From assembly GCA_944324165.1 (NCBI GenBank), contig CALUVG010000012.1, forward strand, positions 1 to 63,776: 63,776 nt of DNA, in the 5' to 3' direction. Below the pieces are notes generated by a model, which did no database searches, had not been told where the DNA came from, and saw nothing but the letters and a program-made list of their open reading frames with translations. The first letter of the stretch is position 1; each line of letters starts with the position of its first letter. Shown piece after piece: positions 53,629 to 61,129 of the stretch. This DNA is from Candidatus Gastranaerophilales bacterium. GTDB taxonomy: Bacteria; Cyanobacteriota; Vampirovibrionia; Gastranaerophilales; Gastranaerophilaceae. The position numbers and the translations under genes are program-made.

Positions 53629-54542
53629 TGTTCAAATTTTTCTCTGAAAAGTTCAATAACCTAAAACAAGCCGTATCTAATACGGCTCAGGCTTTAGTAG
53701 GGAATGTTGTATCTTCTGTTGAACACGAAGAGGAATTTTCCGAATTTGTTCTTGAAGATATGGAGGATCTGCTGATAAGTGCGGATCTTGGTGTAAATTA
53801 TGCGGCAGAACTGGTTGATAACTTGCGCGATCAAACTAAAATTAAACCTTCGGAAGTAAAAAATTATCTGAAAAATGAGTTTTTAAAAACGCTTTCTGAT
53901 GCCGGCGATACAAAGTTGAAATATATAGATAACAGTTTAAATATTTATTTTATAGCAGGCGTAAACGGGGTAGGTAAAACTACATTGATAGGCAAGCTGG
54001 CATATAAATTTAAACAAGAAGGTAAAAAAGTTTTAATTGCTGCCGGTGACACATTTCGCGCTGCCGCAGAAGAACAGTTAGATATATGGTCAAAACGTGC
54101 AGGCGCAGATATTGTCCGCCGGGACAAAGCTGATCCTGCATCGGTTGTTTATGAAGCTATAGAAAAAGCCCAACGGGAAAATTACGACGTAATCCTTGTT
54201 GATACCGCCGGACGCTTGCAAAATAAATTTAATCTCATGGAAGAGTTAGCAAAGATTAAAACTGTTATTGATAAAAAAGCTCCGGAAAATTTACGTGAAT
54301 GTATGCTTGTTCTGGATGCCAATACGGGACAAAACGGCTTACAGCAGGCAAAAGTTTTCACCGAAGCAGTCAACCTGACATCTGTTGCATTAACCAAACT
54401 TGACGGGTCAGCAAAAGGAGCAATTGTGCTTGCGGTTGCAAAAGAATTGAAATTACCGGTAAAACTTATAGGTATCGGTGAAAAAATGGAAGATTTAAAA
54501 TCATTTGATGCAAATGAATTTATAGAGGCTTTATTTGAATAA
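53628..54542 (+). CDS. ftsY: Signal recognition particle receptor FtsY
   Basis: 304 residues, NG domain only. GTPase motifs GVNGVGKTTLIGKLA, DTFRAAAEEQLDIW, DTAGRLQNK and TKLDGSAKGA. The acidic A domain of E. coli FtsY is absent, as in many phyla. The ATG overlaps the nusB stop (TAATG), and a TTG start for the next gene lies inside its last codons, so three genes are translationally coupled. Confidence 0.95.
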   Translation: MFKFFSEKFNNLKQAVSNTAQALVGNVVSSVEHEEEFSEFVLEDMEDLLISADLGVNYAAELVDNLRDQTKIKPSEVKNYLKNEFLKTLSDAGDTKLKYIDNSLNIYFIAGVNGVGKTTLIGKLAYKFKQEGKKVLIAAGDTFRAAAEEQLDIWSKRAGADIVRRDKADPASVVYEAIEKAQRENYDVILVDTAGRLQNKFNLMEELAKIKTVIDKKAPENLRECMLVLDANTGQNGLQQAKVFTEAVNLTSVALTKLDGSAKGAIVLAVAKELKLPVKLIGIGEKMEDLKSFDANEFIEALFE

Positions 54543-55587
54543 ATTAAAAACAGCAACAACAAAATTAGGGAATGAAATATATCTAACCGGAGATGAGACT
54601 GCCAAAACTCTAATTATAGGAGTTTTTCACGGCGATGAACCTCAGGGAAAATTTTTGATTGAAAAATATATTGATTGTGGACAGTCAAATATTCTTCATG
54701 ATACTCAAAGCCCCCTCTCCCTATCCCTCCCCCTCGAGGGGGGAGGGCAAATTTGCCAATATTCTAAATTTACGCTGGAAAAATCTAAAAGGTTACGTCA
54801 CAATATGACTGATGCAGAATCTCTTTTATGGGATTGTTTACGCGCCAAACGGCTCAATGGATTTAAATTCCGACGTCAACAGCCTATAGGCAAATATATT
54901 GTTGATTTTGTCTGCATGTCATATAAATTAGTAGTTGAATTAGATTGCAGTCAACATAATGAAATACCTAATAAGGTATATGATGAAAAAAGAACTCAAT
55001 ATCTTAACAAGTTGGGCTATAAAGTACTGCGAATATGGAATGATGAAATCTTCTCCAATCTAAATGGTGTTTTAGAATATATACTAAGTTCCCTCCCCCC
55101 TCGAGGGGGAGGGATAGGGAGAGGGGGAGACGGCAAACTCTTTATCCCCTGTCTAAACCCTGACGGACTACAGTTAGGGCAGCGCACTAACGCCAATGGT
55201 GTTGATCTTAATCGAAATTTTCCTACGAAAAACTGGGAATTAACAGAAAAAAATGAATTTTTTGGCGGAGAAAAACCTGCAAGCGAAATAGAAACACAAT
55301 TTCTAATTGATGTAATAAATCAATATAAACCCGAAACAATTCTAACCTTACACGCCCCCTTTAAAGTTGTTAATTATGATGGTCCTGCTCGGGAGCTTGC
55401 AGAACAAATATCCCAAATTATTGGCTATCCCGTTGAAGAAAGTATTGGTTATCCAACCCCCGGCAGTTTTGGTACTTACGCCGGTATAGAAAGACAAATT
55501 AAAACAATTACTCTGGAATTGGATGAAACTTGCCATGTTGAAGAACTTTTAACCCCAGTTCATAAAATATTTGACATAATATTGTAA
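54535..55587 (+). CDS. M14-family zinc amidase/carboxypeptidase with an in-frame DUF559 insertion
   Basis: 350 residues. Host part: MpaA-like M14 peptidase with zinc ligands H32/E35 (FHGDEPQG), R227 (DLNRNF), H273 (LTLHAPF) and probable catalytic E328 (TLELDE), so the active site appears complete. TTG start overlaps ftsY. Codons from 54711 to 55127 form an insert flanked by perfect 37-bp inverted repeats and encoding a DUF559 endonuclease-like domain (D124, E135, D137). The insert is 417 nt, exactly 139 codons, so the host frame is kept. The host probably trims murein peptides. Whether the fused protein works is unknown. Confidence 0.85.
   Translation: MNKLKTATTKLGNEIYLTGDETAKTLIIGVFHGDEPQGKFLIEKYIDCGQSNILHDTQSPLSLSLPLEGGGQICQYSKFTLEKSKRLRHNMTDAESLLWDCLRAKRLNGFKFRRQQPIGKYIVDFVCMSYKLVVELDCSQHNEIPNKVYDEKRTQYLNKLGYKVLRIWNDEIFSNLNGVLEYILSSLPPRGGGIGRGGDGKLFIPCLNPDGLQLGQRTNANGVDLNRNFPTKNWELTEKNEFFGGEKPASEIETQFLIDVINQYKPETILTLHAPFKVVNYDGPARELAEQISQIIGYPVEESIGYPTPGSFGTYAGIERQIKTITLELDETCHVEELLTPVHKIFDIIL
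54711..54747. repeat. Left 37-bp inverted repeat of the DUF559 cassette
   Basis: Starts CCCCCTCTCCCTATCCCTCC and matches the reverse complement of 55091-55127 at all 37 positions. It contains its own small palindrome, CCCCCTCGAGGGGG. Highly GC-rich within AT-rich DNA. Confidence 0.9.
55091..55127. repeat. Right 37-bp inverted repeat of the DUF559 cassette
   Basis: Reverse complement of the left repeat at 54711-54747 without mismatch. It is translated as a Pro/Arg/Gly-rich stretch in the host frame. Confidence 0.9.
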
Positions 55588-55673
55588 CAATATCTTAATA
55601 ATTGTGCAATTTTATATATAAAAAATACTTAATTAGTATATATGAAGTGTACAGCTATTACGGAGATATTATT

Positions 55674-56165
55674 ATGTTGAGAATTAATCAGACCACAAAT
55701 GTAGATATGAGTGCATCAATTGCCGCTTCATCTTCAACAGAGGCATCTAAACCGGATATTTCGTTTCCGGATTCAGGGCTTGATGATTATTTGACAGGCA
55801 AAAATACTAAAGAAACTGTCAAAAACACATTACGTGCCCACAAACAAAATATAGAACTGCACGTTCCATGGATAGGATCAGATTATATTATTTACAAAGG
55901 TGACGGCAAAACAACATATGGAACCTTAAGACAAAATCTTGGTATTCCTCCGAGAGTTTTGAGCGAAACCAACGGAAAAAATTTGTCTGATGATCAAATA
56001 GTAAAAAATACCAAAATTTATCTTGAAGACATTGGCTGGTATGAAACAACACCGCAATTTGAAGGCGAAGCAGCAGACATAAGAGCACAAAGAAGTTATG
56101 GTAATCATTTCGCCGGTTACAACAGATCTGTTACCAACGATGAAGTTAAAGCATACCTGAAATAA
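55674..56165 (+). CDS. Hypothetical protein with a possible LysM-like segment
   Basis: 163 residues from ATG 55674, which has CGGAG about 9 nt upstream; the frame is open to 55602. The N-terminus is Ser/Ala-rich. Residues about 77-105 (DYIIYKGDGKTTYGTLRQNL then GIPPRVLSETNGKNLSDDQI) have the rhythm of a LysM repeat, but it is only a partial match. No signal peptide. A terminator follows. Function unknown. Confidence 0.55.
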   Translation: MLRINQTTNVDMSASIAASSSTEASKPDISFPDSGLDDYLTGKNTKETVKNTLRAHKQNIELHVPWIGSDYIIYKGDGKTTYGTLRQNLGIPPRVLSETNGKNLSDDQIVKNTKIYLEDIGWYETTPQFEGEAADIRAQRSYGNHFAGYNRSVTNDEVKAYLK

Positions 56166-56182
56166 GATATTATATATATTTT

Positions 56183-56212
56183 AAAAAAGCTCCTCTAAAC
56201 GGAGCTTTTTTG
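56183..56212 (+). terminator. Terminator after the LysM-like gene
   Basis: An 11-bp stem, AAAAAAGCTCC (56183-56193) with its complement (56201-56211), loop TCTAAAC, ending in T. Confidence 0.85.
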
Positions 56213-56263
56213 TGCAAAAAAATGTTTTTTGTTGTAGAATTATGAAAAAAGAGGGATGAGGCA

Positions 56264-57637
56264 ATGAGATTACATAATTCATACACAAATCAAGTAGAAG
56301 AATTTAAACCAATAGAAGAAGGTAAAGTTAAAATGTATGTTTGCGGACCGACAGTATATGATTATGCACATCTGGGGCACGCAAGATGCTATATTACCTG
56401 GGACGTTTTATACAGGTATTTGAAATTTAAAGGTTATGATGTAACTTATTGCCGCAATGTAACCGATGTTGATGATAAAATTTTGAAGAAAGCCGAAAAA
56501 GAAGGTAAAACTCCTGAAGAAGTCTCACAATACTGGTACAAGCAGTTTACAAATTCCATGAATGCACTGCATAATTTGAAACCGGATATTGAACCGTTTG
56601 CCACTAAGACAATCGGAGAAATGATATCAATAATAAAAGATTTGATAAAAAATGGTTATGCATATGAAGCAGGCGGCGATGTATATTTTCGGGTTAAAAA
56701 ATTTCCAAAATACGGTTATCTTTCAAAACAACCTATAGACCAGCTGGAAAGCGGCGCAAGAATTGAAGTTGGTGAATTAAAAGAAGATCCGCTGGATTTT
56801 GCATTATGGAAAAAAGATGAAAAATTCGGGTACAATTCTCCATGGGGAGTCGGTCGTCCGGGCTGGCACATTGAATGTTCTGCCATGAGTCGTAAATATC
56901 TTGGTAAAACAATTGATATTCATGCGGGCGGGGCTGATTTGATATTCCCGCACCACGAAAATGAAATTGCACAATCTGAATGTGCTAATGGCTGTAAATT
57001 TGTAAATTACTGGCTGCATAACGGATTTGTTACGATTAATAAGGAAAAAATGTCAAAATCTTTAGGTAATTTCTTGACAATTGATGACTTGTTGAAAAAA
57101 TATGATGCCAATACAATAAGATTTTTCATTTTAACAAACCATTACAGGATGCCTGTAGAATTTTCTGATGAGTCATTATCCAGTGCGCAGGCAGGGGTTA
57201 AGCGGTTGATGAATGCTAAGCGAACCAAAATTAATGATGATTTAGATATTACACAAACAGATAGCTATAAACAGTTTGTAGAGGCAATGGATGATGATTT
57301 AAACACCTCAAAAGCACTTGCTGTATTGTTTGATCTTGCAAACCGCGCAAATAAAGATGAGCAGGATGCATTCACTATATTGTACAAACTCGCATCAGTT
57401 TTAGGGTTTAGTTTTGAAAAAGCAGCCCTGTCAGAAGATGAATTAACAAAGGCTGTGGAGCAGGTTTCTGAAGTATTGGGCGAAAAATTTGCAAGTATGG
57501 ATGAACTGATTGAATACCGCAAAAAAGCACGTGAAGAAAAAAATTGGGATGTTGCGGACAAAATCCGTATAGCACTTGATGAATGCGGAATTGTCGTTAA
57601 GGATTCTAAAGAAGGAACTGTTATTGAGGCTAAGTAA
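56264..57637 (+). CDS. cysS: Cysteinyl-tRNA synthetase
   Basis: 457 residues, class I synthetase. HLGHAR (HIGH motif), zinc-site C27 and [26 protein letters not shown], and KMSKS at about 264-268 are all present. AGGGATGAGG precedes the ATG. Confidence 0.97.
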   Translation: MRLHNSYTNQVEEFKPIEEGKVKMYVCGPTVYDYAHLGHARCYITWDVLYRYLKFKGYDVTYCRNVTDVDDKILKKAEKEGKTPEEVSQYWYKQFTNSMNALHNLKPDIEPFATKTIGEMISIIKDLIKNGYAYEAGGDVYFRVKKFPKYGYLSKQPIDQLESGARIEVGELKEDPLDFALWKKDEKFGYNSPWGVGRPGWHIECSAMSRKYLGKTIDIHAGGADLIFPHHENEIAQSECANGCKFVNYWLHNGFVTINKEKMSKSLGNFLTIDDLLKKYDANTIRFFILTNHYRMPVEFSDESLSSAQAGVKRLMNAKRTKINDDLDITQTDSYKQFVEAMDDDLNTSKALAVLFDLANRANKDEQDAFTILYKLASVLGFSFEKAALSEDELTKAVEQVSEVLGEKFASMDELIEYRKKAREEKNWDVADKIRIALDECGIVVKDSKEGTVIEAK

Positions 57638-57704
57638 ATTTCATTTACACAAAATGCATTTTTTATTAATCTAAGTAGCACTGCAGTTAACTCAAGAGGT
57701 AAAA

Positions 57705-58313
57705 ATGGTTTTAGAAAACAAACTTGGTATTGTGGATCCGGCAGAACTTGCAAGGCAAGAAGAAAAAATAAGCAAAAAAAAAGCACTTGAGCTATTTGAA
57801 AAAGAGATGCTTGATAAATACGAAACAGGGAGTTTTGAAACTTTATCTAAAATCCATAAATATCTTTTCGATGAAATTTATTATTTTGCGGGAGAAGTAA
57901 GAACTGTCAATATCGCAAAAGGCAGCTTTAGATTTGCGCCGGTTATGTATTTAGAACAGGCTTTAGCACATATAGATAAAATGCCGCAGTCAACATATGA
58001 ACAAATTATTGAAAAATATGTAGAAATGAATGTCGCGCATCCATTTAGAGAAGGCAACGGACGCAGCATGCGTATATGGTTAGATTTAATTTTAAAAAAA
58101 GAAATTGGTAAAGTGGTTGATTGGAGCAAAGTCGATAAAGATGATTATCTGCTGGCGATGGAACGCAGTCCGGTCAAGACAGTCGAAATTAAAGAGTTAT
58201 TAAAACATGCATTAACTGATGAAATAAATGATAGAGAAGTTTATATGAAAGGCATAGATGCAAGTTACAATTATGAAGGATATTTCAGTTATAGAATAAA
58301 AGATCTTGATTAA
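57705..58313 (+). CDS. Fic family protein, class III-like
   Basis: 202 residues. Fic motif H112-PFREGNGRSMR-123. A C-terminal inhibitory motif S187-YNY-E191-G192 fits (S/T)xxxE(G/N), placed as in class III Fic proteins, which self-inhibit. Contrast the class II protein at 353. Starts MVLENKLGIVDPAELARQEE; AAGAGG lies about 5 nt upstream of the ATG. Predicted to AMPylate an unknown target. No antitoxin gene next to it. Confidence 0.88.
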   Translation: MVLENKLGIVDPAELARQEEKISKKKALELFEKEMLDKYETGSFETLSKIHKYLFDEIYYFAGEVRTVNIAKGSFRFAPVMYLEQALAHIDKMPQSTYEQIIEKYVEMNVAHPFREGNGRSMRIWLDLILKKEIGKVVDWSKVDKDDYLLAMERSPVKTVEIKELLKHALTDEINDREVYMKGIDASYNYEGYFSYRIKDLD

Positions 58314-58347
58314 AATAATTTGTATGTTTTTACAACATTGCAAATTT

Positions 58348-59007
58348 TTAGAATTTTACAGGGTAATCATCTTTATATTCCCAGTTATCATGTCTCAATA
58401 AGCCGGCACATTTCAACGCTGAACTCTCACAAACTTCTTTAAGATAGTTTCTGTCATTTGCCTTTTCTGCTCCATATTTGTCATACACGGTTTGAGACCA
58501 AATATAAGGTACGAACTGCCCTGATTTAGTTTCAAAAGCAAACATATCTACCCCGGCTTTATTTGGTTTTTGAAGCCCGTTTAAATCCACTTCCCAGTAA
58601 AAACTTATCGAACTCCATGTGCCAACAACTGCAACACCATTGTTCAGAATAAATTTTATCATTTGTGCATTGTTGTCATAATCATTTGTGTAACACTTTT
58701 TACCGGTATCAAGCCCGCAGTATTTGGAAAATTTCAAGTATGGTTTAAAATATTTTTCGAAATATTTCTTGTTTTGTGCTCCTACCCACCCCTGAGTGGG
58801 TTTTTCCCACAAACTCATTTCACCATTTTCAGCTTCTGATAATTTAACCGCCTGATTAAATTCTGCATAAGTTTTTTTTAAACGTGTTTCAAAAACGAGT
58901 TTTTGATATTTATTTACAATTGCGGGAATAGTCAAAGCTGCAACAATACCGATAATTGCAAGAGTAATCAAAACTTCTGCAAGAGTAAACGCCCTATAAT
59001 TATTCAT
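58348..59007 (-). CDS. Type IV prepilin-like protein
   Basis: 219 residues. MNNYRA/FTLAEVLITLAIIGIVAALT is a short leader and prepilin helix; C-x7-C (YCGLDTGKKC) lies mid-protein and the C-terminus reads C-AGLLRHDNWEYKDDYPVKF, like that of the prepilin at 7049 (LIQRDNWE...YPW). GGAGG upstream of the ATG. It diverges from the XRE gene at 59117, with a palindrome between. Assembly genes are elsewhere. Confidence 0.87.
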   Translation of the reverse strand: MNNYRAFTLAEVLITLAIIGIVAALTIPAIVNKYQKLVFETRLKKTYAEFNQAVKLSEAENGEMSLWEKPTQGWVGAQNKKYFEKYFKPYLKFSKYCGLDTGKKCYTNDYDNNAQMIKFILNNGVAVVGTWSSISFYWEVDLNGLQKPNKAGVDMFAFETKSGQFVPYIWSQTVYDKYGAEKANDRNYLKEVCESSALKCAGLLRHDNWEYKDDYPVKF

Positions 59008-59061
59008 TTATATCCTCCATTAATTCTCAATATAATTAATTTATACATCATTATTCTAACC

Positions 59062-59087
59062 AGTCCTATCGTGTTCGCGATAGGACT
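59062..59087. promoter_or_regulatory. 10-bp inverted repeat between divergent prepilin and XRE genes
   Basis: AGTCCTATCG (59062-59071) and CGATAGGACT (59078-59087) flank a 6-nt spacer. It lies between a prepilin gene and a regulator that diverge, a natural operator position. It lacks the strong T-run of a terminator on the plus strand. Confidence 0.5.
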
Positions 59088-59116
59088 TTGTGCCTATTAC
59101 ATTCAAAATTAAAATT

Positions 59117-59377
59117 ATGCAAGAGGTAAAGAAAAAAATAATTTTCTCAGCTATAGGTAAAACAGTTAAACGGCTGCGCGGAAACAAAAGTCAATTTATG
59201 TTAGGAGCGGAATACGATATTCCCTCTTCTGTCTTGAGCGATTTAGAACGCGGCGTTAAGGATCCGCAGCTTACTACTCTTTTTAAACTCGCCGGTGCTT
59301 TTAACATTTCTATTGCTGAATTTATGCAAGAATTAGAAAAAGAATTACCGGAAAATTTTTCTGTTAATGAAGAATAA
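59117..59377 (+). CDS. XRE-family transcriptional regulator
   Basis: 86 residues from ATG 59117; upstream the frame is open to 59090 without start-site support. The HTH (AIGKTVKRLRGNKSQFMLGA through SVLSDLERGVKDPQLTTLFK) is a divergent Cro/C1 fold, ending with a short acidic tail. Diverges from the prepilin at 58348 and may regulate it through the palindrome at 59062-59087. Confidence 0.78.
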   Translation: MQEVKKKIIFSAIGKTVKRLRGNKSQFMLGAEYDIPSSVLSDLERGVKDPQLTTLFKLAGAFNISIAEFMQELEKELPENFSVNEE

Positions 59378-59386
59378 TGTTTGTCA

Positions 59387-59399
59387 TATAATATACTTA
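59387..59399 (+). promoter_or_regulatory. Leaderless promoter of the spoIID-murJ-tsaC operon
   Basis: A perfect TATAAT (59387-59392) ends 6 nt before the ATG at 59399, with no Shine-Dalgarno. The -35 is weak. Confidence 0.55.
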
Positions 59400-61129
59400 T
59401 GAAAAATATTTTAAGTTTTTTATTAATAAATTTATTTTTACTTATTCCGGCTAAAGCTTATTCATTTGGAGAAATTCCTGCAGCAACAATGCAAATAGCA
59501 CAGGAAAGCGGCTACAGTCAAAATCTAACCAATACTCCGCGTTCAGCAGTTGTCAGAGTAGGAATCGGTAATGCTAATTTTGGGACATATGTTTATTCAA
59601 ATATCAGCATATACGGAACAGATGAGGTTCAAGTTTACGATGATAACAAACTTGTGAAAATAGTGCCGGCATATTCAAATATTAATGCTAAACTTACTAC
59701 CGCGGGTTATGAATTAATCCTTGAGGATGGTACAAAATTAAATGTAGTACAAGGACCTGTAAGATTTACTTGTAACAACGGTCTGCTCGGGGTTAAAGAT
59801 TTGAAACGTGCAGGTAAACCTGCTTTGTATCATGGAGCATTTGAACTTACTAAATATAAGAATAATAACTTTAACCTTGTAAATTTGATTGAAGTTGAGG
59901 ATTATTTAAAAGGTGTAGTACCCAATGAAATGCCGGTTGATTTCGGCTTAAATGCATTAAAAGCGCAAACGGTTGCCGCACGCAATTATGTTTTATCGCC
60001 GAGGATTAAAGCCTCACCAAACTATGATGTTGTGGATTCTGTTGCAAGTCAGGTATATTTTGGAGCCAATACGGAAAAACCACTGGCTACTCAAGCCGTA
60101 GAAGAAACCGAGGGAGTTGTTGCAATATATGATTGGGATTTAATCCTTGCTTTATACAGTTCAACGGCTGGGGGCTATACAGAAAGTTTTTCACTGGCTT
60201 TTTCTGATCCGAATACCAAAGTTTTCCCGTCAAAAGAAAGACCATATCTAACAGCAAAGCCGGACATTCTGACTCAAAAAACACTTAATACAGAGGAAGA
60301 TGCATCAGAATTCTATAAATCAAGACCTGATTCTTATGACATCCGTTCTCCATATTACCGTTGGGAACGTGATTGGACAGGACAGGAATTGCATGATACT
60401 TTGCAAAATACTCTTGTGGCACAATCCGCAACAGGATTTATCAAACCGGCATTTAATAAAGGTGACAAACTCGATAATCTTGTGGCAATAAATGTAAAAC
60501 GCCGTGGCAATTCCGGTAAAATTGTTGAGTTAGAAATAGTTACTGACTCACAAACTTTCACTGTCCAGAAAGAACTTGTTATAAGAAGACTTTTTGTAAA
60601 CAAAGGCAAGGCTCTGCCTTCTGCAAATGTAGTTTTTGAATGCGCACAGGATGATTATGGCAACATAACCTCAGTAAAAGCATATGGAGGCGGTTACGGG
60701 CATGGGGTAGGCTTAAGCCAATTCGGCGCAGGCTTTATGGGAACAGAATTGAAAGCTCCTTACGAAAAAATACTTCAGCATTATTATGATGATATAGTAT
60801 TAGGGACCAAGCCCGTAAAACTTTCTTATGCAAATCAGACTGCCACTCAAAATTTTTATACAACAGGAAAAGAAACTAATATTGTAATAGACAATCACTC
60901 TCAAGATTCAACACTTGAATGTACAATTAACGGTAAAGATTTAGTTTTAGAAATACCTAAAGCCATCTTTGCAGATAAAATTTCAAAAATTGATATTTCG
61001 AAATACATAAATAAAGGACGAAACACTATAACTTTTCATGTTCCAGCCGATGCAATTCATGGAAAAGACAAATACGTAAAATTATATGTGGAATTGGTGA
61101 AAAAAGATGACAGCAAAAACAATTGGTGA
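59399..61129 (+). CDS. SpoIID/LytB-domain protein
   Basis: 576 residues. Signal peptide (1-20, MKNILSFLLINLFLLIPAKA). SpoIID domain (about 150-460) with VEDYLKGVVPNEMPVDFGLN-ALKAQTVAARNYVL and the GYGHGVGLSQFGAGFMG segment. SpoIID is a lytic transglycosylase that thins peptidoglycan during engulfment in spore formers; homologues in cyanobacteria act in the cell wall. A C-terminal beta-rich tail follows. ATG 59399 sits just after a TATAAT. The murJ start overlaps its end by 23 nt. Confidence 0.85.
   Translation: MKNILSFLLINLFLLIPAKAYSFGEIPAATMQIAQESGYSQNLTNTPRSAVVRVGIGNANFGTYVYSNISIYGTDEVQVYDDNKLVKIVPAYSNINAKLTTAGYELILEDGTKLNVVQGPVRFTCNNGLLGVKDLKRAGKPALYHGAFELTKYKNNNFNLVNLIEVEDYLKGVVPNEMPVDFGLNALKAQTVAARNYVLSPRIKASPNYDVVDSVASQVYFGANTEKPLATQAVEETEGVVAIYDWDLILALYSSTAGGYTESFSLAFSDPNTKVFPSKERPYLTAKPDILTQKTLNTEEDASEFYKSRPDSYDIRSPYYRWERDWTGQELHDTLQNTLVAQSATGFIKPAFNKGDKLDNLVAINVKRRGNSGKIVELEIVTDSQTFTVQKELVIRRLFVNKGKALPSANVVFECAQDDYGNITSVKAYGGGYGHGVGLSQFGAGFMGTELKAPYEKILQHYYDDIVLGTKPVKLSYANQTATQNFYTTGKETNIVIDNHSQDSTLECTINGKDLVLEIPKAIFADKISKIDISKYINKGRNTITFHVPADAIHGKDKYVKLYVELVKKDDSKNNW

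Larger units (their letters stand above)
54711..55127 (+). mobile_element. 417-bp inverted-repeat-bounded DUF559 cassette
   Basis: Repeat, about 100-codon DUF559 domain (LRHNMTDAESLLWDCLRAKR, then FKFRRQQPIGKYIVDFVC and VVELDCSQHNE), repeat. DUF559 belongs to the Vsr/PD-(D/E)XK-like nuclease group. The flanks AG at 54709-54710 and 55128-55129 match, but a 2-bp target duplication would break the frame, so this is probably chance. The arrangement suggests a self-contained mobile unit, but movement is inferred. Confidence 0.7.

Noticed and set aside
54709-55129. AG-AG as a 2-bp target-site duplication of the DUF559 cassette
   Set aside because: A 2-bp duplication would make the net insertion 419 nt and shift the host frame, yet the host frame continues intact.
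57265-57786. 173-codon minus-strand frame overlapping cysS and the class III fic gene
   Set aside because: Antisense to two well-supported genes; Ser-rich shadow composition.
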